NCBI GenBank assembly: GCA_027310735.1
Contig: DAIDAH010000080.1
Location: 1 to 10,907, forward strand
Length of the DNA stretch: 10,907 nt
Source of the DNA: Methylotenera sp.
GTDB taxonomy: Bacteria; Pseudomonadota; Gammaproteobacteria; Burkholderiales; Methylophilaceae
Direction: 5' to 3'
Below, in pieces: positions 1-6,054 of the stretch. A program made the position numbers and the translations under genes. Within the stretch, counting starts at the first letter, position 1. Every line of letters starts with the position of its first letter. A model generated the notes under the pieces. That model had not been told where the DNA came from, did no database searches, and worked only from the letters and a program-made list of their open reading frames with translations.

Positions 1-588
1 ATCTGGTTGTCGTGCGAGCACTTGTTGTGGCGTTACGATGCGGTCTTTTGCGCTGTGAAAATGACTGAGTTCTGGAAAGCAATCTACGCCACCTGCGATC
101 TCTATCAGCTCCATTGCCCAACGGATGCTGCACATCATGGGTTCATCCCACTCTTCAAAATACACGATTGGTCTTACGGATAAACGGTTTGCAATTATTC
201 GTGCTTGGCTAATGTTGTTTTCAAGTTCGGCAATGAGCCTATCAGCCTTATTTGATGCGCCTACCAGAGCCCCTGTTGTGGTAATCATATTCAACACTTG
301 TTCAATGGAGCGCTGGTTAAAGATATGCACTTCAATGCCTGCGCGAATAAGTGACGCAGCGATGTCTGCTTGCAGGTTGGAAAAGCCAATGACTAAATCA
401 GGCTTTAGTTCCAGTATCTTATCTATTTTGGCGCTGGTAAAAGCCGCGACTTTTGGCTTCTCGCGGCGGGCGATGGCAGGGCGTGTGGTAAACCCTGATA
501 TGCCGACAATGCGGTCTTGCTCGCCGAGCAGATACAGAACCTCGGTGGGTTCTGTGGTCAGGCACACGATGCGTTTAGGGAATCTTAT
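1..588 (-). CDS. btuF: BtuF-like cobalamin/corrinoid-binding protein, C-terminus outside window
   Basis: The frame stays open from just after an in-frame TAG at 604-606 to the window edge, giving about 196 residues. The product begins PKRIVCLTTEPTEVLYLLGE, a first strand and helix typical of the periplasmic-binding-protein fold (BtuF/FecB class). Further hallmarks are KPDLVIGFSN near residue 80 and a later WDEP...IRWAMELIEIAGG segment, which I recall from the betaproteobacterial cobalamin-binding subgroup. The family binds corrinoid and normally delivers it to BtuCD. Two things are odd. First, there is no ATG, GTG or TTG between the stop and the conserved first strand. The best start is ATA at 586-588, overlapping the bluB stop by three bases (ATAA), with GGGA nine bases upstream. 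A GTG at 565-567 would delete the first strand. Second, no signal peptide is possible. The gene is last in the visible part of the operon, translationally coupled to bluB. No BtuC or BtuD is seen here. The family call is firm; the transport role is less so. Confidence 0.85.
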   Translation of the reverse strand, partial: MRFPKRIVCLTTEPTEVLYLLGEQDRIVGISGFTTRPAIARREKPKVAAFTSAKIDKILELKPDLVIGFSNLQADIAASLIRAGIEVHIFNQRSIEQVLNMITTTGALVGASNKADRLIAELENNISQARIIANRLSVRPIVYFEEWDEPMMCSIRWAMELIEIAGGVDCFPELSHFHSAKDRIVTPQQVLARQPD

Positions 589-1250
589 TTTGTAGCATCC
601 CAGCTATTTTCCATCACCATGTCGGTTAATGGCTTTGCTATTTTCCAGCCAGTTTCCACTAGCATGGGTTCTTTATAAAAGCTGTTGACGTGGCCTAGAC
701 ACAGCACAGCAATCGGTTTGGCATCTTTAGGCATGTTGAGTAACTGTGCCAATTTAAGCGGATCAAAGATTGATACCCAGCCCATGCCTAGCCCTTCTGC
801 ACGGGCGGCCAGCCACATGTTTTGGATAGCGCAACTGACGGAGGCTAAATCCATTTCAGGTAATGTTCTGCGCCCGAAGACCTGCTGTTCGCGGTTGTCG
901 CATAAGGCGACAACGAGCAGTTCGCCACTATCTAAAATGCCTTCGACTTTTAGCCGTAAAAACTCGGCCATACGCGCGGTGTTTTCATATTCGCCAATGG
1001 CTTGTGCGGTTCTAATGCGCTCTTCATCTACCATTTTATGAATGCTTAGGCGTGTATTCGTATCGGTAATTCTGATAAAGCGCCATGGTTGCATTAAGCC
1101 CACGCTGGGTGCATGGTGCGCGGCTTGTAGAATTCTTGTGAGTATTTCAGGTGCAACGGGTGTTGGCAGAAAATGGCGCATGTCGCGGCGCTCTTCAATT
1201 ACGCGATAAACAGCGGCGATCTCCGCATCAGAGTAGCGGTGCGGATTCAT
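585..1250 (-). CDS. bluB: 5,6-dimethylbenzimidazole synthase (flavin destructase)
   Basis: This 221-residue protein of the nitroreductase-like fold is BluB, which uses O2 to fragment reduced FMN into 5,6-dimethylbenzimidazole, the lower ligand of cobalamin. Visible family marks are RRDMRHF at 21-27, HAPSVGLMQPWRF at 46-58 (FMN binding), FGRRTLPEMDLAS at 125-137 and GMGWVS at 155-160. Asp23 and Ser160 sit in the contexts of the Asp and Ser shown to be essential in Sinorhizobium BluB. The length is usual for the family and no catalytic region is missing. The ATG overlaps the cobB stop as ATGA, so translation is probably coupled; GAGG lies 11 bases upstream. The 3' end overlaps the start of the BtuF-like gene. 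Presence of BluB implies aerobic synthesis of the native lower ligand, for de novo cobalamin or for remodelling imported corrinoids. Confidence 0.95.
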   Translation of the reverse strand: MNPHRYSDAEIAAVYRVIEERRDMRHFLPTPVAPEILTRILQAAHHAPSVGLMQPWRFIRITDTNTRLSIHKMVDEERIRTAQAIGEYENTARMAEFLRLKVEGILDSGELLVVALCDNREQQVFGRRTLPEMDLASVSCAIQNMWLAARAEGLGMGWVSIFDPLKLAQLLNMPKDAKPIAVLCLGHVNSFYKEPMLVETGWKIAKPLTDMVMENSWDATK

Positions 1251-2518
1251 GCTGAGAATAACCTCGCGGTTGCGCTTAAATTCGATGGGAAGTAAAAGTG
1301 CAAAAAGCTCGCAGTGATGCTGCCGTGTTGATAAATGGCTTCACCTTGCCCATTGCGGCTAGTGGAGCCTTGAAAAGCCACAGCCAGCGGCGTATTGAAC
1401 AGTCCATAATGAAACGTATGCGCGCTCATCGCGCCATCTGGCAACGTGACGTGCTGTGTGCCCAAGCCTTGAAAGCGAGCTTCGATTTGGCAACTACCAG
1501 TTAGCAAGCCAAAGGTGGGGGTGCCATTAATGGATTCTGATAACGCCATCATGCCGCCACACTCGGCAAGAATGGGCTTGTTCGCATGAAAAGCGTTTTG
1601 CAGTGCTGCACGCATGGCGCTATTGTTGCGGATCTGCTCAAGATGTAGTTCAGGGTAGCCGCCGGGCAACCAGTAGGCATCGGCTTTTGGTAGGGCATTG
1701 TCGTGAATTGGCGAAAAAAAGCATAGCGTTGCGCCCATCGCAATCAAGCTATCCAAGTTGGCTTGGTAGATAAAGCAAAAGGCTTCGTCACGCGCAATGG
1801 CAATGGTCTTGCCAGCCAACAGTGCTGGCGTTGCCGACACGACTGGTTGGTTGAATGTCACCAGAGGCGGTAAAGGCAGTTCGCCAGAGCTGGCTAAGGC
1901 AATCGCTGCAGCTTCGACTCTGGCTTCCAGATCATCAATCTCATTGGCGCGGAACAAGCCTAGATGCCTCTCTGGCAGCGCAAAGCTTTCGACTCTATGT
2001 AATGCGCCAAACCAGCTTAAGTGTTCAGGTAAGCTCTCGCGAAGCATGCGGGCATGGCCGGTGCTGCCGACTTTATTGGCTAACACGCCCGCCGGTTTTA
2101 ATTCTGGCTTGTAGGCCAATAAGCCAGAAGCGACCGCGCCAAAGGTTTGCGCCATGCCACTCGCGTCAATGGTGAGGATGACTGGCAGGCCATAATGCAC
2201 TGCAATGTCCGCGCTGGACGGTGTGCCATCATACAAACCCATGACGCCTTCGACGATAATCACATCGGCCTCAAGCGCCGCGTTATATAAGCGCGACAGG
2301 CCATCTTGCTCGCCGCACATGCCAAGGTCTAAGTTATAGACGGGCTGACCAGTAGCGGTTTCGAGCACCATCGGGTCAAGAAAGTCAGGTCCGCATTTGA
2401 ATGCGCGCACGTTCAACCCACGGTTTTTCCAAGCTCTCGCTAGCGCCGCGGTAGACAGAGTTTTGCCTTGACCAGAAGAGATGGCGGAAATGAGGACCGC
2501 GGGGCAGGTGATGTTCAT
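1247..2518 (-). CDS. cobB/cbiA: cobyrinate / hydrogenobyrinate a,c-diamide synthase
   Basis: The protein has 423 residues and amidates the a and c acetate side chains of the corrin ring using glutamine and ATP. The N-terminal DTBS-like ATPase domain has a P-loop SSGQGKT at 14-20, the switch FKCGPDFLDP at 40-49 and VEGVMGLYDG at 89-98. The C-terminal class I glutamine amidotransferase-like domain has LPGGYPELHL at 284-293, the nucleophile Cys320 in AECGGMM, and the C-terminal His407 in FLHFYF. Both domains are complete and of normal length. The ATG is preceded by a GAGAG ribosome site about nine bases upstream. It lies downstream of cobO after a 189-base gap filled by a palindromic insert, and overlaps bluB by ATGA. 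Aerobic (CobB, hydrogenobyrinate) and anaerobic (CbiA, cobyrinate) versions cannot be separated from this window, because no ring-contraction or cobalt-chelation genes are present. Confidence 0.93.
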   Translation of the reverse strand: MNITCPAVLISAISSGQGKTLSTAALARAWKNRGLNVRAFKCGPDFLDPMVLETATGQPVYNLDLGMCGEQDGLSRLYNAALEADVIIVEGVMGLYDGTPSSADIAVHYGLPVILTIDASGMAQTFGAVASGLLAYKPELKPAGVLANKVGSTGHARMLRESLPEHLSWFGALHRVESFALPERHLGLFRANEIDDLEARVEAAAIALASSGELPLPPLVTFNQPVVSATPALLAGKTIAIARDEAFCFIYQANLDSLIAMGATLCFFSPIHDNALPKADAYWLPGGYPELHLEQIRNNSAMRAALQNAFHANKPILAECGGMMALSESINGTPTFGLLTGSCQIEARFQGLGTQHVTLPDGAMSAHTFHYGLFNTPLAVAFQGSTSRNGQGEAIYQHGSITASFLHFYFPSNLSATARLFSA

Positions 2519-2530
2519 GTCAACACTCTC

Positions 2531-2707
2531 TTAACATGCAAAATTCTAAACAAGACAAGGCGCGAGATGTATTTTTGCGCGCAGCATATGCGTTATATGT
2601 AAGCGATAAAATGGATTGAGTAACGCAGTATTGTGACATACGACTTTTCAAGCACTGTTTAGTGCTTAGAAAATCGGAGTGCCTGTGGTGCGAAGATTGC
2701 ATGTTAA
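2531..2707. repeat. 177-bp palindromic, MITE-like element between cobO and cobB
   Basis: Perfect 11-bp terminal inverted repeats, TTAACATGCAA at 2531-2541 and TTGCATGTTAA at 2697-2707, bound this segment exactly. The match resumes (TTC) after two mismatches. The outer four bases TTAA could be a target duplication, leaving CATGCAA/TTGCATG as the true termini. Inside are two more dyads. One is an imperfect hairpin centred at 2590-2594, with arms CATAT/ATATG, CGC/GCG and TTTT/AAAA. The other is a strong hairpin at 2645-2673, with 7 bp plus 5 bp around one bulged base. The right end abuts the cobO stop codon. No believable gene lies inside. The layout fits a miniature mobile repeat or REP-like element inserted between co-transcribed genes; an RNA-processing structure native to the operon is the alternative. 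Other genomic copies cannot be checked here. Confidence 0.5.
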
Positions 2708-3313
2708 TTACCACTCAATGCCAGGCATGGCCTGCACACCATCCTTAAAAGCATGTTTAACCAGATTAATCTCACTGACTGTATCGGCAATCGCAATTAA
2801 ACCTTCAGGTGCTCCTCGACCAGTAATCACCACATGCTGCATGACTGGCCGCGTCTGTAATGCAGCACAAACCTCGTCTATGGTCAGCCAGCCGTATTTA
2901 AGTGCATAGGTAAACTCATCCAGAATGACCACGTTGATGGATTCATCCTGCAAATAGCTGCACACCAGTTCCCACGCTTTTCGTGCTGAAGCTAAATCGC
3001 GTTCAGCATTTTGTGTTTCCCACGTGAAGCCATCACCCATCACATGCCAAGTGAGGTTGGCATTGGCACGAAAAAAAGCCTCTTCACCCGTGTCAGAACG
3101 ACCTTTGATGAACTGCACCACTGCTGCTCTCATGCCGTGGCCAAGCGCACGCGCAAGTAAGCCAAAGGCTGCGGTGGATTTGCCTTTGCCGTTGCCGGTG
3201 TGAATTAGCAGTAGCCCTTTGGCGGTTTGGGCCGACTCTATTTTTGCATCGACTACCGTTTTCTTGCGCTGCATGCGCGCAAGGTGGCGTGTTTTTTTTT
3301 CGCTATCGGCCAA
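2708..3313 (-). CDS. cobO: cob(I)yrinic acid a,c-diamide adenosyltransferase
   Basis: This 201-residue CobA/CobO/BtuR-type enzyme transfers the 5'-deoxyadenosyl group of ATP to reduced Co(I) corrinoid in the cytoplasm. It carries the P-loop GNGKGKS at 40-46, VVQFIKG at 65-71, the GDGFTWETQ segment at 93-101, the Walker B-like ILDEF at 130-134 followed by ALKYGWL, and the family's VVITGRGAPEGLIAIADTV near 161-179. The start is TTG at 3311-3313, two bases after the btuM stop. It retains the family N-terminal RHLARMQRKKTVVDAK segment. The first in-frame ATG (3272-3274) would cut into that segment and has no ribosome site. The ribosome site for TTG is also weak, suggesting coupling to btuM. A run of nine A bases lies at codons 5-8, prone to slippage. 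The family is sure; the start is less certain. Confidence 0.93.
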   Translation of the reverse strand: MADSEKKTRHLARMQRKKTVVDAKIESAQTAKGLLLIHTGNGKGKSTAAFGLLARALGHGMRAAVVQFIKGRSDTGEEAFFRANANLTWHVMGDGFTWETQNAERDLASARKAWELVCSYLQDESINVVILDEFTYALKYGWLTIDEVCAALQTRPVMQHVVITGRGAPEGLIAIADTVSEINLVKHAFKDGVQAMPGIEW

Positions 3314-3315
3314 GA

Positions 3316-3885
3316 TTAGGCTTTAGCGCCGTGTGTCGCATTTACCAATGCAAACGCGACATGCACTACTAATGCAGCCCCTAACCAAAATGCAATGCCT
3401 TCTAATTGTTGCGGAAAGTATTTTACTAATCGAGTGCCAAATTCAGCTAAAGTCGGCTCAGTATAGCGACCACCGAAGAAGTAAAAGCCACCGCTAGAAA
3501 ATAATTCGCTCAGAGCTGCACCTAGAGCCACACTACCTGTGAGCGGTGCGAGAGCGGTCAAGCTAAAGCTGTAATGTTTAGCTGACCAACGGCCTGTCAG
3601 CCACATTGAGCCATAAGCCGGAATTAAAAATCCGTAAGCCGGCGTTACGCAAAAACTGTTCACGCCACCAAAAGTGATAGCAGAAAAATCTAAGCCAGCA
3701 CATAGCGCAAGTAAGGCTGGAAATGCCCATTTTGGACGCAAATATAATCCGGCTAGAAAAAATACTGCCAAAGAAGCGCTTGGTAAATTGTTGATAGAGG
3801 CGAAGTGGTGGCCGCGTGTCGCTACTAAAAGCAACGTCAATACAACGCCGATGATAATTTGATTGGTTCTAGAAAGTGTAAGCAT
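3316..3885 (-). CDS. btuM: solitary cobalamin transporter of the inner membrane (BtuM family)
   Basis: The 189-residue, very hydrophobic protein has about six membrane segments (near 9-23, 36-50, 54-70, 78-97, 107-128 and 160-184). BtuM is an ECF S-component-like protein that works without the ECF ATPase module; the Thiobacillus denitrificans protein binds cobalamin through a cysteine (Cys80) and was shown to decyanate it. Here Cys79 sits in NSFCVTPAYGF, the corresponding place, and RGHHFASINNLPSASLAVFFLAGLYL at the first loop and second helix also resembles the family. It lies between the outer-membrane receptor btuB and cobO and stops two bases before cobO. No ECF ATPase or BtuCD gene is visible, as expected for a solitary carrier. 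A GGAG ribosome site stands about 12 bases before the ATG. I assign it from remembered family features, without an alignment. Confidence 0.82.
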   Translation of the reverse strand: MLTLSRTNQIIIGVVLTLLLVATRGHHFASINNLPSASLAVFFLAGLYLRPKWAFPALLALCAGLDFSAITFGGVNSFCVTPAYGFLIPAYGSMWLTGRWSAKHYSFSLTALAPLTGSVALGAALSELFSSGGFYFFGGRYTEPTLAEFGTRLVKYFPQQLEGIAFWLGAALVVHVAFALVNATHGAKA

Positions 3886-3951
3886 TTGAGGTTGATTCTC
3901 CGCGCGAGTTAAGTGTAAATAGCTAGTTTAAACGTCTAGCCTGAATTTTGA

Positions 3952-3982
3952 CAGCTATGCCGGCATTACGCCAATATAGCTG
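3952..3982 (-). other. intercistronic hairpin between btuB and btuM
   Basis: A perfect 7-bp stem (CAGCTAT at 3952-3958 with ATAGCTG at 3976-3982) encloses a 17-base loop. A competing pairing of CCGGCA and TGCCGG overlaps it. It starts 17 bases after the btuB stop on the transcript. No U-run follows, so it is not a normal intrinsic terminator. It could stabilise the btuB part of the message or damp transcription into btuM. The pairing is seen directly; its role is inferred. Confidence 0.35.
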
Positions 3983-3998
3983 CCGGTAAATTTATTAA

Positions 3999-5858
3999 TT
4001 ATGGCTGCATTTGGTAACGTAAACCAACAAATACGTTAGCGCCTGCAGTGTTATATGGATTGGAAGTTGCCGAGTTGCCGGTGTAGGACAGTACATAGTC
4101 TTTATCTAGCACATTATTGGCACGCGCTTCCAGCTTCCATTCCGGATTGATGCGATAGTTTGCTGTTAAATTCAACAATGTATAGCCCCCCATTCTTTTG
4201 GTATTTGTCGCGTTGTTATAGCGGACTGAAGCTCCTGTTACTTCTGCACCCCATTGAAAGTTGCCTATAGCGTGCAACAAGCTAAGTGCACCATAACGAT
4301 TGCCTCTGCGGATAAGCAGCATTTCAGTTTTGTCATCGCGTGGGGATTGTATGGTCAGGTTGCCGTTTAAGGTTAAGTTGTCACTGATGTTCCAGCCGCC
4401 ATCAAATGTGGCACCCACAATTTCAACTTGACCGACATTCACAGGACAAAATCCTGAAAGTGTACAGCCTGCTGTTGCTGGGCCAGAGAATGCGATTAGA
4501 TTACTGATTTTGTTATCAAAAATCGTGATGCCTGCGTGTCTGCTATCCGTTGCATATTTCACGCTGGCTTCTACATTTTTAGATTGTTCTGGAATTAGGT
4601 TCGCATTGCCAAACCCAGGGTAGTACAGTTGGTTGAATGTCGGGGCTTTAAATGCCGTGCCATAGTTTGTAGCAATGCGCCATTCTGGGGTGATGCGGTA
4701 TCCATAACCAATGCCACCCGTGGTGTGACCGCCATACTGTGAGTTCTCGTCATTTCTTAGGCTAAATTGAAATGCATGTTTACCTATCTCGGCTAGGTAG
4801 CTCGCTAAATAGCCATTGTTATCACGGGCTTTGACTGTGTAGTTTGTGGAGCCGCTTACTTTTTGTTCTAGGCGGTCATATGCCAAGGTAAGCGTACCTA
4901 CAGGCAGCTTGATGTCATTTTGCCATGTATATTGAAGTTGATCGGTTTTGAATAAACTGATGCCAGTATTGCTATGGCTGTCTGAATCGTCTATACCTTT
5001 ACCCAGCTTCAAGGTGCTGAGCCAGGCATCCGTGAACTGATTGCTGCTGGTCAGCGCATAGCTTTGCAGGGTTTCATTGCCAAAGTCATCAAAGTTATTG
5101 CCATCAAAACTGCTATGCCCTTTACTGGCAAAGTACTGTAGACCAAGCGAATGGCCTGGCGCAAATGTATGGTCAATGTAGGCAGCTATTCCTAAATTAC
5201 GGTAACCGTCATTGTCTTTATCAATAGGTGTATTGGTTGCCAAAATGCGCTGGGCAGAAAACCCTGCGGTAGCAAAGCTGTTGATGTTGATTCCGTAGCG
5301 CGTATTTTCTGCGCCAGCACTAAAGCCAGCTTCAGCAGTTTTTGTATTGTAGCTACCAAATCCTGCTGCCGCATGAATGAGTGGTTTACCTGCCTCACCT
5401 TTTTTGGTGAAAATCTGAATCACGCCTCCAATCGCATCTGCACCATACAGGCTGGAAGCGGGACCACGTAGAATCTCGATTTTTTCAATTTGCGATAACG
5501 GAATATTTTCAAATGAAGTGGTGCCTAGCGTCGCTGAGTTAATGCGTAAACCATCAACCAGTACTATAAGGTGGTCTGCATTTGTGCCACGCAAAAATAT
5601 GTTTGAGGCCTTACCTGCGCCGCCGCTGGTGTTGATTTGTACACCTGGCTGTGACTGCAGTAAGTCGGTGATGGAGCCTGCGCCAGCGCGTTCGATTTCT
5701 TCTTGGTTAATCACAGTAACATCACCTAGTACGCTATCACGTGATTGTGAAACGCGGCTAGCGGTAACTACGACATCGTCTAAATTGATATTTTCCGCAG
5801 CAAAAGCCGGTGAAGTAAACGCCAAGCTTATGAGGCTGGCAATGGTCGATTTTTTCAT
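3999..5858 (-). CDS. btuB: TonB-dependent outer-membrane cobalamin receptor
   Basis: The 619-residue precursor is close in length to Escherichia coli BtuB (614). A signal peptide ends at AFA (18-20). The TonB box is about LDDVVVTAS at 26-34. The plug domain includes DLLQSQPGVQI near 65-75, IFLRGTNADHLIVLVDG at 87-103 and ILRGPASSLYGADAIGGVIQIFTKK at 129-153. An acidic loop, DKDNDGY at 213-219, resembles the calcium-binding DTDNDGF loop of E. coli BtuB, where calcium supports B12 binding. The remainder is a 22-strand-type barrel with a C-terminal TonB-receptor signature (WKLEARANNVLDKDYVLSYTG). The protein ends QMQP rather than in the usual terminal aromatic residue; the preceding strand FVGLRYQ looks normal. 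The start is ATG with AGGG eight bases upstream. The long leader carries a cobalamin riboswitch and terminator, which strongly supports B12 or another corrinoid as substrate. It is the first gene of the operon. Confidence 0.93.
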   Translation of the reverse strand: MKKSTIASLISLAFTSPAFAAENINLDDVVVTASRVSQSRDSVLGDVTVINQEEIERAGAGSITDLLQSQPGVQINTSGGAGKASNIFLRGTNADHLIVLVDGLRINSATLGTTSFENIPLSQIEKIEILRGPASSLYGADAIGGVIQIFTKKGEAGKPLIHAAAGFGSYNTKTAEAGFSAGAENTRYGININSFATAGFSAQRILATNTPIDKDNDGYRNLGIAAYIDHTFAPGHSLGLQYFASKGHSSFDGNNFDDFGNETLQSYALTSSNQFTDAWLSTLKLGKGIDDSDSHSNTGISLFKTDQLQYTWQNDIKLPVGTLTLAYDRLEQKVSGSTNYTVKARDNNGYLASYLAEIGKHAFQFSLRNDENSQYGGHTTGGIGYGYRITPEWRIATNYGTAFKAPTFNQLYYPGFGNANLIPEQSKNVEASVKYATDSRHAGITIFDNKISNLIAFSGPATAGCTLSGFCPVNVGQVEIVGATFDGGWNISDNLTLNGNLTIQSPRDDKTEMLLIRRGNRYGALSLLHAIGNFQWGAEVTGASVRYNNATNTKRMGGYTLLNLTANYRINPEWKLEARANNVLDKDYVLSYTGNSATSNPYNTAGANVFVGLRYQMQP

Positions 5859-5877
5859 TGTATTTTCCCTAATCCGT

Positions 5878-5891
5878 ACGCGACCCCGCGT
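5878..5891 (-). other. GC-rich hairpin just upstream of the btuB ribosome site
   Basis: The RNA forms a perfect 5-bp stem, ACGCG with CGCGT, around a GGGT loop, seven bases before the AGGG ribosome site at 5867-5870. The same GCGGGGT heptamer also occurs at 6024-6030, just after the riboswitch. The stem could tune ribosome access or pause transcription. Function is inferred only. Confidence 0.3.
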
Positions 5892-5929
5892 GTAGATTCG
5901 TAGAGACTTAATTGATTTTGATGATTAAG

Positions 5930-6043
5930 CCTAGTTTGTAAAACTAGGAAATACAGATGAATGAGAATAAAAAAGAAGGCGCGGTCGACTTAACAACACA
6001 AATGCGCAGCCTTTGTTTACCGTCACCCCGCGGTATTTCCTAG
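5930..6043 (-). promoter_or_regulatory. expression platform with mutually exclusive stems
   Basis: On the transcript, CTAGGAAATAC (6043 to 6033), directly after the riboswitch, is perfectly complementary over 11 bases to GTATTTCCTAG (5954 to 5944). This pairing encloses the intrinsic terminator. The second partner also begins a separate perfect 8-bp hairpin (5941-5948 with 5930-5937, three-base loop). The two stems share 5944-5948 and cannot both form fully. This is the expected geometry of a riboswitch expression platform, but which state corresponds to ligand binding cannot be told from sequence alone. Confidence 0.5.
5969..6013 (-). terminator. intrinsic terminator in the btuB leader
   Basis: On the transcript, AAGGC-U-GCG (6013 to 6005) pairs with CGCGCCUU (5983 to 5976), giving 8 bp with one bulged U. 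It is followed by C and six U (5974 to 5969), then AUU. It sits 42 bases after the riboswitch and about 110 bases before the btuB start, so it is well placed to be the ligand-controlled attenuator. Its loop of about 20 bases is longer than usual. The 3' arm is complementary over 8 nt to the conserved riboswitch core (6124-6131), which could act as the antiterminator. Confidence 0.65.
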
Positions 6044-6054
6044 CGTATTTGTTT

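Noticed and set aside
125..595. Plus-strand open frame of 156 codons
   Set aside because: It lies opposite the BtuF-like gene, whose product matches its family along the whole visible length; the plus-strand translation has no recognisable domain.
685..2175. Several plus-strand open frames opposite bluB and cobB
   Set aside because: Antisense shadows of two well-supported enzymes; low-complexity translations and no ribosome sites.
2645..2673. Intrinsic terminator after cobO
   Set aside because: The stem is good but the tracts are T-rich before and A-rich after on both strands, the reverse of a terminator.
2520..2714. Minus-strand 64-codon open frame in the cobO-cobB gap
   Set aside because: It falls almost entirely inside the palindromic insert, overlaps the cobO end and resembles no protein family; better explained as repeat DNA.
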